From Streptomyces griseoaurantiacus (GTDB lineage: Bacteria; Actinomycetota; Actinomycetes; Streptomycetales; Streptomycetaceae), in the NCBI GenBank assembly GCA_014656015.1, contig BNBP01000017.1:1-64000 (forward strand): a stretch of DNA of 64,000 nt. Reading direction: 5' to 3'. Shown here in pieces: positions 8,092-15,891 of the stretch (positions are counted from its first letter, which is position 1; every line of letters begins with the position of its first letter). Below the pieces are notes generated by a model, which was not told the DNA's origin, did not search any database, and saw only the letters and a program-made list of their open reading frames with translations. The position numbers were made by a program, and so were the translations under genes.

Positions 8092-9324
8092 ATGACCGGT
8101 CCGCACAAGGGCGCCGCCCCGCGCCGGGTGCTCGCGGTGATCCCCGCGCGCGGCGGCTCCAAGGGGGTGCCCGCGAAGAACCTCGCCCCGGTCGGCGGGG
8201 TGCCGCTGGTGGCCCGGGCCGTGCGCGAGTGCCGCGCGAGCCGCCTGGTGACCGACGTCGTCGTCTCCACCGACGACCGCGCGATCGCCGCCGCCGCCCG
8301 CGAGGCCGGCGCGGAGGTCGTGTCCCGCCCTGGCGCGCTCGCCGGGGACACGGCCACCTCCGAGGCCGCCGTCCGGCACGCGATGGACACCCACGAGGCA
8401 CTGCACGGGGCGCCGGTCGACGTCGTCCTGCTCGTGCAGTGCACCAGCCCTTTCCTGGTCGCCGAGGACCTCGACGCGGTGGCCGGCGCCGTCGCCGAGA
8501 AGGGCGCCGACACGGCGGTGACCGTGGCCCCCTTCCACGGCTTCGTGTGGCGGGACGGCGAGCCCGGCGCCCCCGCGGCGGAGGGCGGACACGGCGTCAA
8601 CCACGACAAGTCCCACCGCCCGCGCCGCCAGGACCGCCCCCAGGACCTGCTGGAGACCGGCGCCGCCTACGCGATGGACGCGGCCGGCTTCCGCACCCAC
8701 GGGCACCGCTTCTTCGGCCGCACGGACCTCGTGCGCACCGACCCGGCCCGCGTGCTGGAGATCGACGACCCGCACGACCTGGCCCGCGCCCGCGCGCTGG
8801 CGCCGCTCCTCGACGCGCCCCGGCGCGGTGCGCTGCCGACCGCCGGGGACATCGACGCGGTCGTCCTGGACTTCGACGGCACCCAGACCGACGACCGGGT
8901 GCTGATCGACGCCGACGGAAAGGAATTCGTCTCCGTGCACCGCGGCGACGGCCTCGGCATCGCCGCCCTGCGCGGGAGCGGCCTGAAGATGCTGATCCTC
9001 TCCACGGAACAGAACCCGGTCGTCGCCGCCCGCGCCCGCAAGCTGCGGATCCCCGTGGCGCACGGCGTCGACCGCAAGGACCTCGCGCTCAAGCAGTGGT
9101 GCGAGGAACAGGGCATCGCGCCCGAGCGCGTGCTCTACGTCGGCAACGACGTCAACGACCTGCCGTGCTTCGCCCTCGCGGGCTGGCCCGTGGCGGTCGC
9201 GAACGCCCACGACCTCGTGCGCGGCGCCGCCCGCGCGGTCACCACCCTCCCCGGCGGCGAAGGCGCCGTCCGGGAGATCGCCGGCTGGATCCTCGGCCCC
9301 TCCCTCGACTCCCTCCCCGACTAA
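8092..9324 (+). CDS. neuA: Bifunctional CMP-nonulosonate cytidylyltransferase / HAD phosphatase
   Basis: 410 aa. Residues 13-240 are a NeuA/KdsB-like cytidylyltransferase: IPARGGSKGVPAKN (17-30) binds CTP, and VLLVQCTSPF and ETGAAYAMDA follow. Residues about 252-400 are a KdsC-like HAD phosphatase with catalytic Asp260/Asp262 (LDFDGTQTDD), LILSTEQNP and GNDVNDLPC. The fusion suits the Kdn pathway: NeuB makes a 9-phosphate, the HAD domain removes the phosphate and the NeuA domain makes the CMP-sugar. ATG 8092 has GAGGGAG upstream; an in-frame GTG at 7993 overlaps the previous stop and would add a Pro/Ser/Thr-rich 33-residue leader. Cytosolic. Confidence 0.88.
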   Translation: MTGPHKGAAPRRVLAVIPARGGSKGVPAKNLAPVGGVPLVARAVRECRASRLVTDVVVSTDDRAIAAAAREAGAEVVSRPGALAGDTATSEAAVRHAMDTHEALHGAPVDVVLLVQCTSPFLVAEDLDAVAGAVAEKGADTAVTVAPFHGFVWRDGEPGAPAAEGGHGVNHDKSHRPRRQDRPQDLLETGAAYAMDAAGFRTHGHRFFGRTDLVRTDPARVLEIDDPHDLARARALAPLLDAPRRGALPTAGDIDAVVLDFDGTQTDDRVLIDADGKEFVSVHRGDGLGIAALRGSGLKMLILSTEQNPVVAARARKLRIPVAHGVDRKDLALKQWCEEQGIAPERVLYVGNDVNDLPCFALAGWPVAVANAHDLVRGAARAVTTLPGGEGAVREIAGWILGPSLDSLPD

Positions 9325-9335
9325 GGAAATCCCTG

Positions 9336-10274
9336 ATGAGCACCCACTCCCGCATCCGCACCCTCGGTTCCCGCGAGGCCGGCCCCGGCCGCCCCGTCTA
9401 CGTCACCGGTGAGATCGGCATCAACCACAACGGCGAGCTCGAGAACGCCTTCAAGCTGATCGACGCGGCCGCCGAGGCCGGCTGCGACGCCGTCAAGTTC
9501 CAGAAGCGCACCCCCGAGATCTGCACCCCCCGCGACCAGTGGGACATCGAGCGCGACACCCCCTGGGGCCGGATGACGTACATCGACTACCGCCACCGCG
9601 TCGAGTTCGGCGAGGAGGAGTACCGGCGGATCGACGCGTACTGCAAGGAGAAGGGCATCGACTGGTTCGCCTCCCCGTGGGACACCGAGGCCGTCGCCTT
9701 CCTGGAGAAGTTCGACGTCCCCGCGCACAAGGTGGCCTCCGCCTCGCTGACCGACGACGAGCTGCTGCGCGAGCTGCGCGCGACCGGCCGCACGATCATC
9801 CTCTCCACCGGCATGTCGACCCCGAAGCAGATCCGGCACGCGGTGGAGGTGCTGGGCAGCGAGAACATCCTGCTCTGCCACGCCACCTCGACCTACCCGG
9901 CCAAGGCCGAGGAGCTCAACCTGCGCGTCATCAACACCCTCCAGGCCGAGTACCCGAACGTGCCGATCGGCTACTCCGGCCACGAGACGGGCCTGCAGAC
10001 CACGCTGGCCGCCGTCGCCCTCGGCGCCGCCTTCGTCGAGCGGCACATCACCCTCGACCGCGCCCTGTGGGGCTCGGACCAGGCGGCCTCCGTCGAACCC
10101 CAGGGGCTCACCCGGCTGGTCCGCGACATCCGCACCATCGAGGCCTCGCTCGGCGACGGCGTGAAGAAGGTCTACGACTCCGAGCTCGGCCCGATGAAGA
10201 AGCTGCGCCGCGTCCCCGGCGCCGTCGCGGAGGCGGAGATCGCCGCGGCGGCGGGCGAGCCGGTCGCGGTCTGA
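9336..10274 (+). CDS. neuB: Nonulosonic acid synthase (NeuB-type), lacking the SAF domain
   Basis: 312 aa. The TIM-barrel condenses phosphoenolpyruvate with a hexose (Man-6-P for Kdn-9-P, or ManNAc for Neu5Ac). Family blocks are EIGINHNGE, CDAVKFQKR, ASPWDTEAV, STGMSTPKQIRHAV, CHATSTYPA, IGYSGHE and ERHITLDRALWGSDQ. Typical NeuB enzymes are near 345 residues and end in an antifreeze-like SAF domain that completes the partner subunit's active site. Here the chain ends soon after PMKKLRRVPGAVAEAEI, so the SAF fold is missing or reduced to a stub. An AAGGAAA ribosome site precedes ATG 9336, 11 bp after neuA. This is the third gene of the operon. Confidence 0.9.
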   Translation: MSTHSRIRTLGSREAGPGRPVYVTGEIGINHNGELENAFKLIDAAAEAGCDAVKFQKRTPEICTPRDQWDIERDTPWGRMTYIDYRHRVEFGEEEYRRIDAYCKEKGIDWFASPWDTEAVAFLEKFDVPAHKVASASLTDDELLRELRATGRTIILSTGMSTPKQIRHAVEVLGSENILLCHATSTYPAKAEELNLRVINTLQAEYPNVPIGYSGHETGLQTTLAAVALGAAFVERHITLDRALWGSDQAASVEPQGLTRLVRDIRTIEASLGDGVKKVYDSELGPMKKLRRVPGAVAEAEIAAAAGEPVAV

Positions 10275-10298
10275 CCGGGACGGACGGTCCTTTCGCCG

Positions 10299-11588
10299 AT
10301 GAGCCCCCGCGCCGCGACACCCGGCCCCGAAGCCGGTTCCGGCACCGGCACCGGTCCCGATCCCGGCAACGGTGCCGGCCCCGGCAGCGATTCCGGCACC
10401 CTCGCCTTCGTCGAGAGCCCGGTGCAGCTGCTGAACGTCCTGGAGTGGGCACACGCACACGCTCACGTGCCCGCGCCCGCGTCGCACGGGCGGCGGCCGC
10501 CCGGCGCGGGCCTCACCCTGGTCGTCCTCTCCCCCGTGGACCCGATGACCCGCGGTCAGCTCCGCCGCATGGCCGAACTGGCCCGCGAGGAGGGGCACCG
10601 GGTCCGCTGGGAGGAGGCGCGCGGCGGCACCCTCGCCCCCTTCCGGACGGTGGGCGGTCTCACCGCCCTGCTGCGCCGGGCGCGGCGGGTGGTCATGGGC
10701 GACCCCTTCTCCCGCTACGTCCAGCTCCTGCTGACCCTGACCGGGGCGCGCGAGCTGGTCGTGGTGGACGACGGCACGGCCACGATGGAGTTCGTCACCC
10801 AACTGGCCCAGGGCGAACGCCTGGTGCGCTGGCACCGCAAGGGCGGCCGTCCGGGCCCCCGGGACCTCCTGTTCGCCCCGGTGTCGGCGGTGGCCCGCCG
10901 CCGGCTGCGCGCCACGCCCGCGCGCACGGTCGAGATCTTCTCCGCGATGCCGATCGGGGAGGTCCCGGAGGGCGTCACGGTCACCGCCAACACGTTCACC
11001 TGGACCCGCGCCCGCTTCGGCCCCCCGCGCGTCGCGAAGGGCGCCGACCTGGTCGGCACCTCGCTCGTGGAGACGGGCGTGGTCGATGTCGAGCACTACC
11101 TCGACGCGGTCCGGGCCCTCGCCTCGGCGCACGGCGCCGGCCGCTACTTCGCCCACCGGCGCGAGAGCACGGAGAAGCTCCACCGCCTGGCCGTGGAGAC
11201 GGGCCTGGAGATCGTCCGCCCCGACCTGCCCCTGGAACTGATCGCCCGCCGCGGCCCGGTCGGCCGCACGATCCTCAGCTTCCCCTCGACGGTCGTCCAC
11301 ACCCTCCCCCTGGCCCTGGCCGGGACCGAGGTCCGGGTGGCGGTCTGCGACATCGACCCCGGCTGGCTCACCACCAGTGCCTCGCCCCGGGCCCGGACCT
11401 TCCTGACCGGCGTCACGAGCACCGCGAGGGACGTCCACCGGCTGCCGGGGACGTCGGCGACGGCGGCGGGACAGGCGGGACCCGAGGGGACGGCGGGGCC
11501 GACGGGAAGCAGTGTGTGGCGGAGGTCACATCGGCGGGAGCGATGCCCCGACTCGGCCGACAAGTCCGGGCAGTTTACCCAGCCGTGA
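10299..11588 (+). CDS. Sialyltransferase-like (GT52-like) protein, putative
   Basis: 429 aa, 24 bp after neuB. The first 35 residues are Gly/Pro/Thr/Ser-rich; the folded part begins at LAFVESPVQLLNVLEWA, a start seen in GT52-type and polysialic-acid synthesis proteins. Other blocks are ELVVVDDGTATMEF and YFAHRRES (residues 283-290), which resembles the Y-x-P/A-H-R-R/P-E motif of GT52 sialyltransferases, and ILSFPSTVVHTLPLAL. It may therefore transfer the CMP-nonulosonate made by the upstream genes. The last 40 residues are low complexity and may not be structured. The assignment rests on motif likeness and position, not on a search. Confidence 0.6.
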   Translation: MSPRAATPGPEAGSGTGTGPDPGNGAGPGSDSGTLAFVESPVQLLNVLEWAHAHAHVPAPASHGRRPPGAGLTLVVLSPVDPMTRGQLRRMAELAREEGHRVRWEEARGGTLAPFRTVGGLTALLRRARRVVMGDPFSRYVQLLLTLTGARELVVVDDGTATMEFVTQLAQGERLVRWHRKGGRPGPRDLLFAPVSAVARRRLRATPARTVEIFSAMPIGEVPEGVTVTANTFTWTRARFGPPRVAKGADLVGTSLVETGVVDVEHYLDAVRALASAHGAGRYFAHRRESTEKLHRLAVETGLEIVRPDLPLELIARRGPVGRTILSFPSTVVHTLPLALAGTEVRVAVCDIDPGWLTTSASPRARTFLTGVTSTARDVHRLPGTSATAAGQAGPEGTAGPTGSSVWRRSHRRERCPDSADKSGQFTQP

Positions 11589-11688
11589 AGGTCGTCATGC
11601 GGCGTGTCCCCGGGATTTTTTCGCCCAACGGCCTGAACTTTGTTGATCACGGGTTGGTTGTGCGTCCGATCGGCCTACCCTTCAAAGG

Positions 11689-12927
11689 GTGAACCATGTG
11701 ATGTCCCCAGAGTCCGAGGCCGACATCCCGGGGAACGCTGTGCTCCCCGGCGCGCTGCCCGCCGCCCTGCACGCCGAGCTCGTGGCCTTCCGCCGCGATC
11801 TGCACATGCACCCGGAGCTCGGTAACCAGGAGTTCCGCACGACCGCCGCGATCAAGGCCCGCCTCGAGAAGGCCGGGCTCACGCCGCGTGTCCTCGAGGG
11901 CGGGACCGGGCTCGTCTGCGACATCGGTGACACCGGGGACCGGGCCGACGGCCCGATCCTCGCGCTGCGCGCCGACATCGACGCGCTGCCCATCCCGGAC
12001 ACCAAGACCGACTGCGCCTACCGCTCCACCGTGCCCGACCGGGCCCACGCCTGCGGGCACGACGTGCACACCACGGTCGTCCTCGGCACCGCGCTCGTCC
12101 TCGCCGGGCTGCACCGCGAGGGCCGGCTGCCGCGCGGAGTGCGGATGATCTTCCAGCCCGCCGAGGAGGTGCTGCCCGGCGGTGCCTCCGACGTGATCGC
12201 CTCCGGCGCCCTCGACGGAGTCGGCCGGATCATCGCCGTGCACTGCGACCCCAAGGTCGACGCCGGCCGCATCGGCCTGCGCTACGGCGCCATCACCTCC
12301 GCCTGCGACCGCGTCGAGATCGCCCTCGACGGACCCGGCGGCCACACCGCGCGCCCCCACCAGACCACCGACCTGGTCACCGCCGCCGCCCGCGTGGCCC
12401 TCGACGTGCCCGCGCTGGTGCGCAACCGGGTCGACGCCCGCAGCGGGCTCTCCGTCACCTGGGGCCGCATCGAGTCCGGCCACGCCCCCAACGTGATCCC
12501 CCAGCACGCCGAGCTGTCCGGGACCGTGCGCTGCCTGGACCTGGACGCCTGGCGGATCGCCCCCGACGTCGTGCACGCCGCGGTCGACGAGATCGCGAAC
12601 ATGTACCGCGCCAAGTCCGAGATCAACTACATCCGGGGCGTCCCGCCGGTCGTCAACGATCCCGTCGTCGCCGAACTGCTGCGCGACGCGATGACTGCCC
12701 GGCGCGGTGCCGACTCCGTCGAGGACACCCCGCAGAGCCTGGGCGGCGAGGACTTCTCCTGGTACCTGGAGCACGTGCCGGGCGCGATGGCCCGCCTCGG
12801 CGTGCGCCGGCCCGGCGACCGGACCGTGCGCGACCTGCACCAGGGTGACTTCGACGCGGACGAGCACGCGATCACCGTCGGCGTGGAGATGTTCACGGCG
12901 GCGGCCCTCCTGCACCCGGACCACTGA
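11689..12927 (+). CDS. M20-family metallopeptidase/amidohydrolase
   Basis: 412 aa. Metal-binding blocks are LRADIDALPI, HACGHDVHTT (two ligands), QPAEEVLPGG and a late GGEDFSWYLEHVPGAMARLG. A dimerisation domain sits in the middle (GPGGHTARPH). This is the AmaB/hippurate hydrolase branch of M20, which cleaves N-acyl amino acids or small amides in the cytosol; the physiological substrate is unknown. GTG 11689 is preferred because TACCCT (11676-11681) lies exactly 7 nt upstream, implying a leaderless transcript; ATG 11701 is a downstream alternative. It stands between the glycopolymer and nucleoside loci and lacks the nucleoside operator. Confidence 0.85.
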   Translation: MNHVMSPESEADIPGNAVLPGALPAALHAELVAFRRDLHMHPELGNQEFRTTAAIKARLEKAGLTPRVLEGGTGLVCDIGDTGDRADGPILALRADIDALPIPDTKTDCAYRSTVPDRAHACGHDVHTTVVLGTALVLAGLHREGRLPRGVRMIFQPAEEVLPGGASDVIASGALDGVGRIIAVHCDPKVDAGRIGLRYGAITSACDRVEIALDGPGGHTARPHQTTDLVTAAARVALDVPALVRNRVDARSGLSVTWGRIESGHAPNVIPQHAELSGTVRCLDLDAWRIAPDVVHAAVDEIANMYRAKSEINYIRGVPPVVNDPVVAELLRDAMTARRGADSVEDTPQSLGGEDFSWYLEHVPGAMARLGVRRPGDRTVRDLHQGDFDADEHAITVGVEMFTAAALLHPDH

Positions 12928-12946
12928 CGGTCCCTCCTCGCGCGAA

Positions 12947-12973
12947 GGCGCCCGCGAGGCCCTCGCGGGCGCC
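12947..12973 (+). terminator. Hairpin terminator after the M20 gene
   Basis: Perfect 13-bp arms (12947-12959 and 12961-12973, GGCGCCCGCGAGG and complement) around a single base, followed by CCTTGCG. It is GC-rich and lacks a T-run, as is usual in Streptomyces. It insulates the M20 gene from the nucleoside-binding lipoprotein. Confidence 0.7.
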
Positions 12974-13087
12974 CCTTGCGTCCCCTTCGCCCGGCCGCGA
13001 CATCGGCCCGTAACGCCCGTCGACCGCCCGTAACCCGGAGGCGGCACGAATCGGTAACGGCGGCGCCGAACCCCGTTCCCCCGTTCT

Positions 13088-13101
13088 TCTACGCGCGTTA
13101 C
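13088..13101 (+). promoter_or_regulatory. Nucleoside-regulon operator, site A (BMP lipoprotein 1)
   Basis: TCTACGCGCGTTAC, an almost perfect copy of the palindrome TCTACGCGCGTAGA found at five other nucleoside genes. It overlaps a TACTGT -10 hexamer (13099-13104) about 80 bp before the lipoprotein start. The identical 14-mer precedes the second BMP gene (23288-23275) in the same orientation. Confidence 0.75.
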
Positions 13102-13181
13102 TGTGCGCCCGAATCGCTGCCGCAGCGGCGCGTTCGATCGAGCCGGCCGGCCACGGGTGCCGGAAACGAAGGGTGCTTGTC

Positions 13182-14300
13182 GTGCGTTCGAATCCCCGCA
13201 GATCCCTCAGATTCCCCACGTCCCCCGGACTCCGCGGAACCTCCTCGCGCCGGATCTCCCGCGCCGCGGTGGCCGTCTCCGTCGTCGCGCTCGTGGCCGC
13301 CGGCTGCGGCAAGTCCAGCAACGAGGCGAGCGACTCCGGCAAGGACTCCTCCGGCGGCTACTCGGGCAAGGGCATCGGCCTCGCGTACGACATCGGCGGC
13401 AAGGGCGACCAGTCCTTCAACGACGCCGCGTACGCCGGTTTCGCGAAGGCCGAGAAGGAGTTCAAGATCGGCGGGCGGGACATCGAGCCGCAGGACGGCG
13501 AGTCCGACGCCGACAAGATCCAGCGGCTGACCACCCTCGCCAAGGCGGGCTACAACCCGATCATCGGCGTCGGCTACTCCTACGCGCCCGCCGTGAAGGA
13601 GGTCGCCGCCCACTACCCGAAGGTCACCTTCGGCATGATCGACGACGAGACGATCAAGGCGAAGAACGTCGTCGACCTGGTCTTCAGCGCGGAGCAGTCC
13701 TCCTACCTGGCCGGCGTCGCGGCGGCCAAGGCCAGCAAGAAGGACCACATCGGCTTCATCGGCGGCGTCGACATCCCGCTCATCCACACCTTCGAGGCGG
13801 GTTTCGACCAGGGCGCGAAGTCCGTCAACCCGAAGATCAAGATCGAGTCGCAGTACCTGACGGAGACCGCGGCGGAGGGCGGCTTCTCCAGCCCCGACAA
13901 GGGCCAGAGCGCGGCGGACGGCCAGATCGACGCCGGCGCCGACGTGATCTACCACGCGGCCGGGCTCTCCGGGCAGGGCGTGATCAAGGCCGCCGCCACG
14001 CACAAGGTGTGGGCGATCGGCGTCGACTCCGACCAGTACCGGCAGTCACCGCTGGCGAAGTACAAGGACCACATCCTCGGCTCCGCGCTGAAGAACGTCG
14101 GCGGCGCGGTCTACGAGCTGGTCAAGTCCGTCCACGAGGGCAAGCCGCTGAGCGGCGTGGTCGTCGGCGACCTGAAGTCCGGTGGTGTCGGCTTCGCGGA
14201 CTCCAACCCCGGGTACCGCGCCATGAAGGACGTGGTGGCCGCGGTGGAGAAGGCGAAGGAGGACGTCGTCGACGGCAAGGTGAAGGTCGCGACGGAGTAG
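13182..14300 (+). CDS. BMP-family nucleoside-binding lipoprotein (copy 1)
   Basis: 372 aa from GTG 13182, which has CGAAGGG at a proper distance; GTG 13173 is too close to it. A basic signal peptide ends in lipobox LVAAGC (Cys about 42), so the protein is lipid-anchored outside the membrane. The mature part is a PnrA/BMP (type I periplasmic binding) fold: GIGLAYDIGGKGDQSFND, PQDGESDADKIQRL, GVGYSYAPAVKEVA, FIGGVDIPLIHTFEAGFDQG, TAAEGGFSSPDKG and WAIGVDSDQY. PnrA-type proteins bind purine nucleosides. It likely feeds the ABC transporter at 17712-21792, as does its paralogue at 22171-23220. It carries operator site A. Confidence 0.9.
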   Translation: MRSNPRRSLRFPTSPGLRGTSSRRISRAAVAVSVVALVAAGCGKSSNEASDSGKDSSGGYSGKGIGLAYDIGGKGDQSFNDAAYAGFAKAEKEFKIGGRDIEPQDGESDADKIQRLTTLAKAGYNPIIGVGYSYAPAVKEVAAHYPKVTFGMIDDETIKAKNVVDLVFSAEQSSYLAGVAAAKASKKDHIGFIGGVDIPLIHTFEAGFDQGAKSVNPKIKIESQYLTETAAEGGFSSPDKGQSAADGQIDAGADVIYHAAGLSGQGVIKAAATHKVWAIGVDSDQYRQSPLAKYKDHILGSALKNVGGAVYELVKSVHEGKPLSGVVVGDLKSGGVGFADSNPGYRAMKDVVAAVEKAKEDVVDGKVKVATE

Positions 14301-14460
14301 CCGCCCGGCCCGGCAGTGAAGGGAGGGGCCGGACGGCGACCACCCCGCCGACCAGCCCCTTCCCCGTTCCACCACGCCGATGTCAGTCCCCTGCGGTAGC
14401 TTCCGGAGTGCGGGGGGCCACAGCGCCCGTACAAGCACACGGCCACAGGGGTGGGTGGAC

Positions 14461-15501
14461 ATGAACGACGGCACGGCGACCGCACAGGACCCGGCAGCGA
14501 CCGAACCGCTGGACGCCCGGCTCGAACGCCACCGCGTCGAGCTCACCGGCTACTGCTACCGCATGCTCGGTTCCTCCTTCGAGGCGGAGGACGCGGTCCA
14601 GGACACCATGGTCCGCGCCTGGCGCAGTTTCGACCGCTTCGAGGGCCGCTCCAGCCTCCGCTCCTGGCTCTACCGCATCGCGACCAACGTCTGCCTGGAC
14701 ATGCTGAACGCGGGCAACAAACGGGCCCGCCCGATGGACCTCACGGAGTCCACCCCGCTCGCCCGGGCCGCCCTGGCGCCCCGCCCGGACCACACCTGGC
14801 TGGAGCCGGTGCCGGACGCCCGGGTCCTGCCCGCCGTCAGCGATCCCGCGGAGGCCGCCGTGGCCAAGGAGTCCGTGCGGCTCGCCTTCATGGCCGCGCT
14901 GCAGCAACTGCCGCCCAAGCAGCGGGCGGTCCTCATCCTGCGCGAGGTCCTCGCCTGGCGGGCGAGCGAGGTCGCCGAGCTTCTCGGCACCTCGGTCGCC
15001 TCGGTGAACAGCGCACTGCAGCGGGCCCGCGCCACCCTCGCCGAGCGCCCGGCCGGGGAGGGCGCCGAGGCCGCCGTCTCCGATCCGATGGACGAGGAGC
15101 AGCGCAAGCTCCTGGAGCGCTACGTCGCCGCCTTCGAGGGCTACGACATGACCGCGCTGACCGCCCTGCTGGCGGAGGACGCGATCATGACGATGCCGCC
15201 GTTCGACCTGTGGCTGCGCGGCCCGGAGGACATCACCGGCTTCATGACGACGCTCGGCGCGGCCTGCGCGCACTCGCGCCTGGTCCCCGTCGAGGTCAAC
15301 GGACTGCCCGGGTTCGCGCAGTACAAGCCGGACCCGGAGACGGGCGGCTTCACGGCGTGGGCGGTGCAGGCCCTGGAGATCTCGCCCGAGGAGTCAGGCG
15401 GCCGGATCACCGGGTTCCACTGCTTCCTCGACACCGAGCGGTGGTTCCCCCTGTTCGGACTGCCCCTCCAGCTCGACGGGGAGGGCGAGGAGGCCGAGTA
15501 G
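14461..15501 (+). CDS. ECF sigma factor with C-terminal SnoaL-like domain
   Basis: 346 aa. Sigma region 2 (TGYCYRMLGSSFEAEDAVQDTM, about residues 28-50) and region 4 (QLPPKQRAVLILREVLAWRASEVAELLGTSVASVNSALQ, about 160-195) are followed by an NTF2/SnoaL-like domain (about 225-340; LLERYVAAFEGYDMTALTALLAEDAIMTMPP). This architecture is the long ECF group often labelled TIGR02960/SigJ-like, in which the extra domain replaces a separate anti-sigma as the control module. ATG 14461 has GGGTGGGTG upstream. A TAGCTT hexamer at 14397-14402 suggests a 50-nt leader. No anti-sigma gene is adjacent; a STAS gene converges on its 3' end and overlaps it. Confidence 0.85.
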   Translation: MNDGTATAQDPAATEPLDARLERHRVELTGYCYRMLGSSFEAEDAVQDTMVRAWRSFDRFEGRSSLRSWLYRIATNVCLDMLNAGNKRARPMDLTESTPLARAALAPRPDHTWLEPVPDARVLPAVSDPAEAAVAKESVRLAFMAALQQLPPKQRAVLILREVLAWRASEVAELLGTSVASVNSALQRARATLAERPAGEGAEAAVSDPMDEEQRKLLERYVAAFEGYDMTALTALLAEDAIMTMPPFDLWLRGPEDITGFMTTLGAACAHSRLVPVEVNGLPGFAQYKPDPETGGFTAWAVQALEISPEESGGRITGFHCFLDTERWFPLFGLPLQLDGEGEEAE

Positions 15502-15735
15502 CGCTCGCAGCTCGGGCGAGGGCCCCCGGACCCGGATGCGCCCGCCGGCCCGGCGGGCGGCGAGCTGGAGCCGGGCGAGGACGTCGACGAGGACGAGCCC
15601 GGAGGTGAGGACCCCGCCGACGTCGCAGACCACCACGCCCCCCTCGGCGGCCGCCCGCGCCCGGACGTCACGGCTCAGCCGCCCCACGTCGTCCCGGCCG
15701 ACGAACGGGGGAAGCACCAGCACAGCGGGTGTCAC
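15394..15735 (-). CDS. STAS-domain protein (anti-sigma-antagonist-like), overlapping the sigma gene
   Basis: 113 aa from GTG 15735 (ATG 15777 is possible). TPAVLVLPPFVGRDDVGRL, VVVCDVGGVLTSGLVLVDVL and AARRAGGRIRVRG follow the beta-alpha order of a STAS domain. The usual phosphorylatable Ser lies within DVGGVLTSGL. The gene is on the minus strand, and its last 36 codons are antisense to the end of the ECF sigma gene. STAS proteins of this size act as anti-anti-sigma switches; a target is not visible here. Confidence is limited by the overlap and weak ribosome site. Confidence 0.55.
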   Translation of the reverse strand: MTPAVLVLPPFVGRDDVGRLSRDVRARAAAEGGVVVCDVGGVLTSGLVLVDVLARLQLAARRAGGRIRVRGPSPELRALLGLLALPVELEGQSEQGEPPLGVEEAVEPGDPAA

Positions 15736-15891
15736 GGAATCCACGGTCGGTAGACGCCCCGCCCTCCCGCGACTCATCGGTCCCCGCACGACGCCTTCGC
15801 CCGGGGATCGGCCCGGACGTGCGAACGGGACCGGCGGGGGTCCACCGGTCCCGTTCATCCGGTCCCGTCATCCGAAAAGGGAAAAGCCCGG

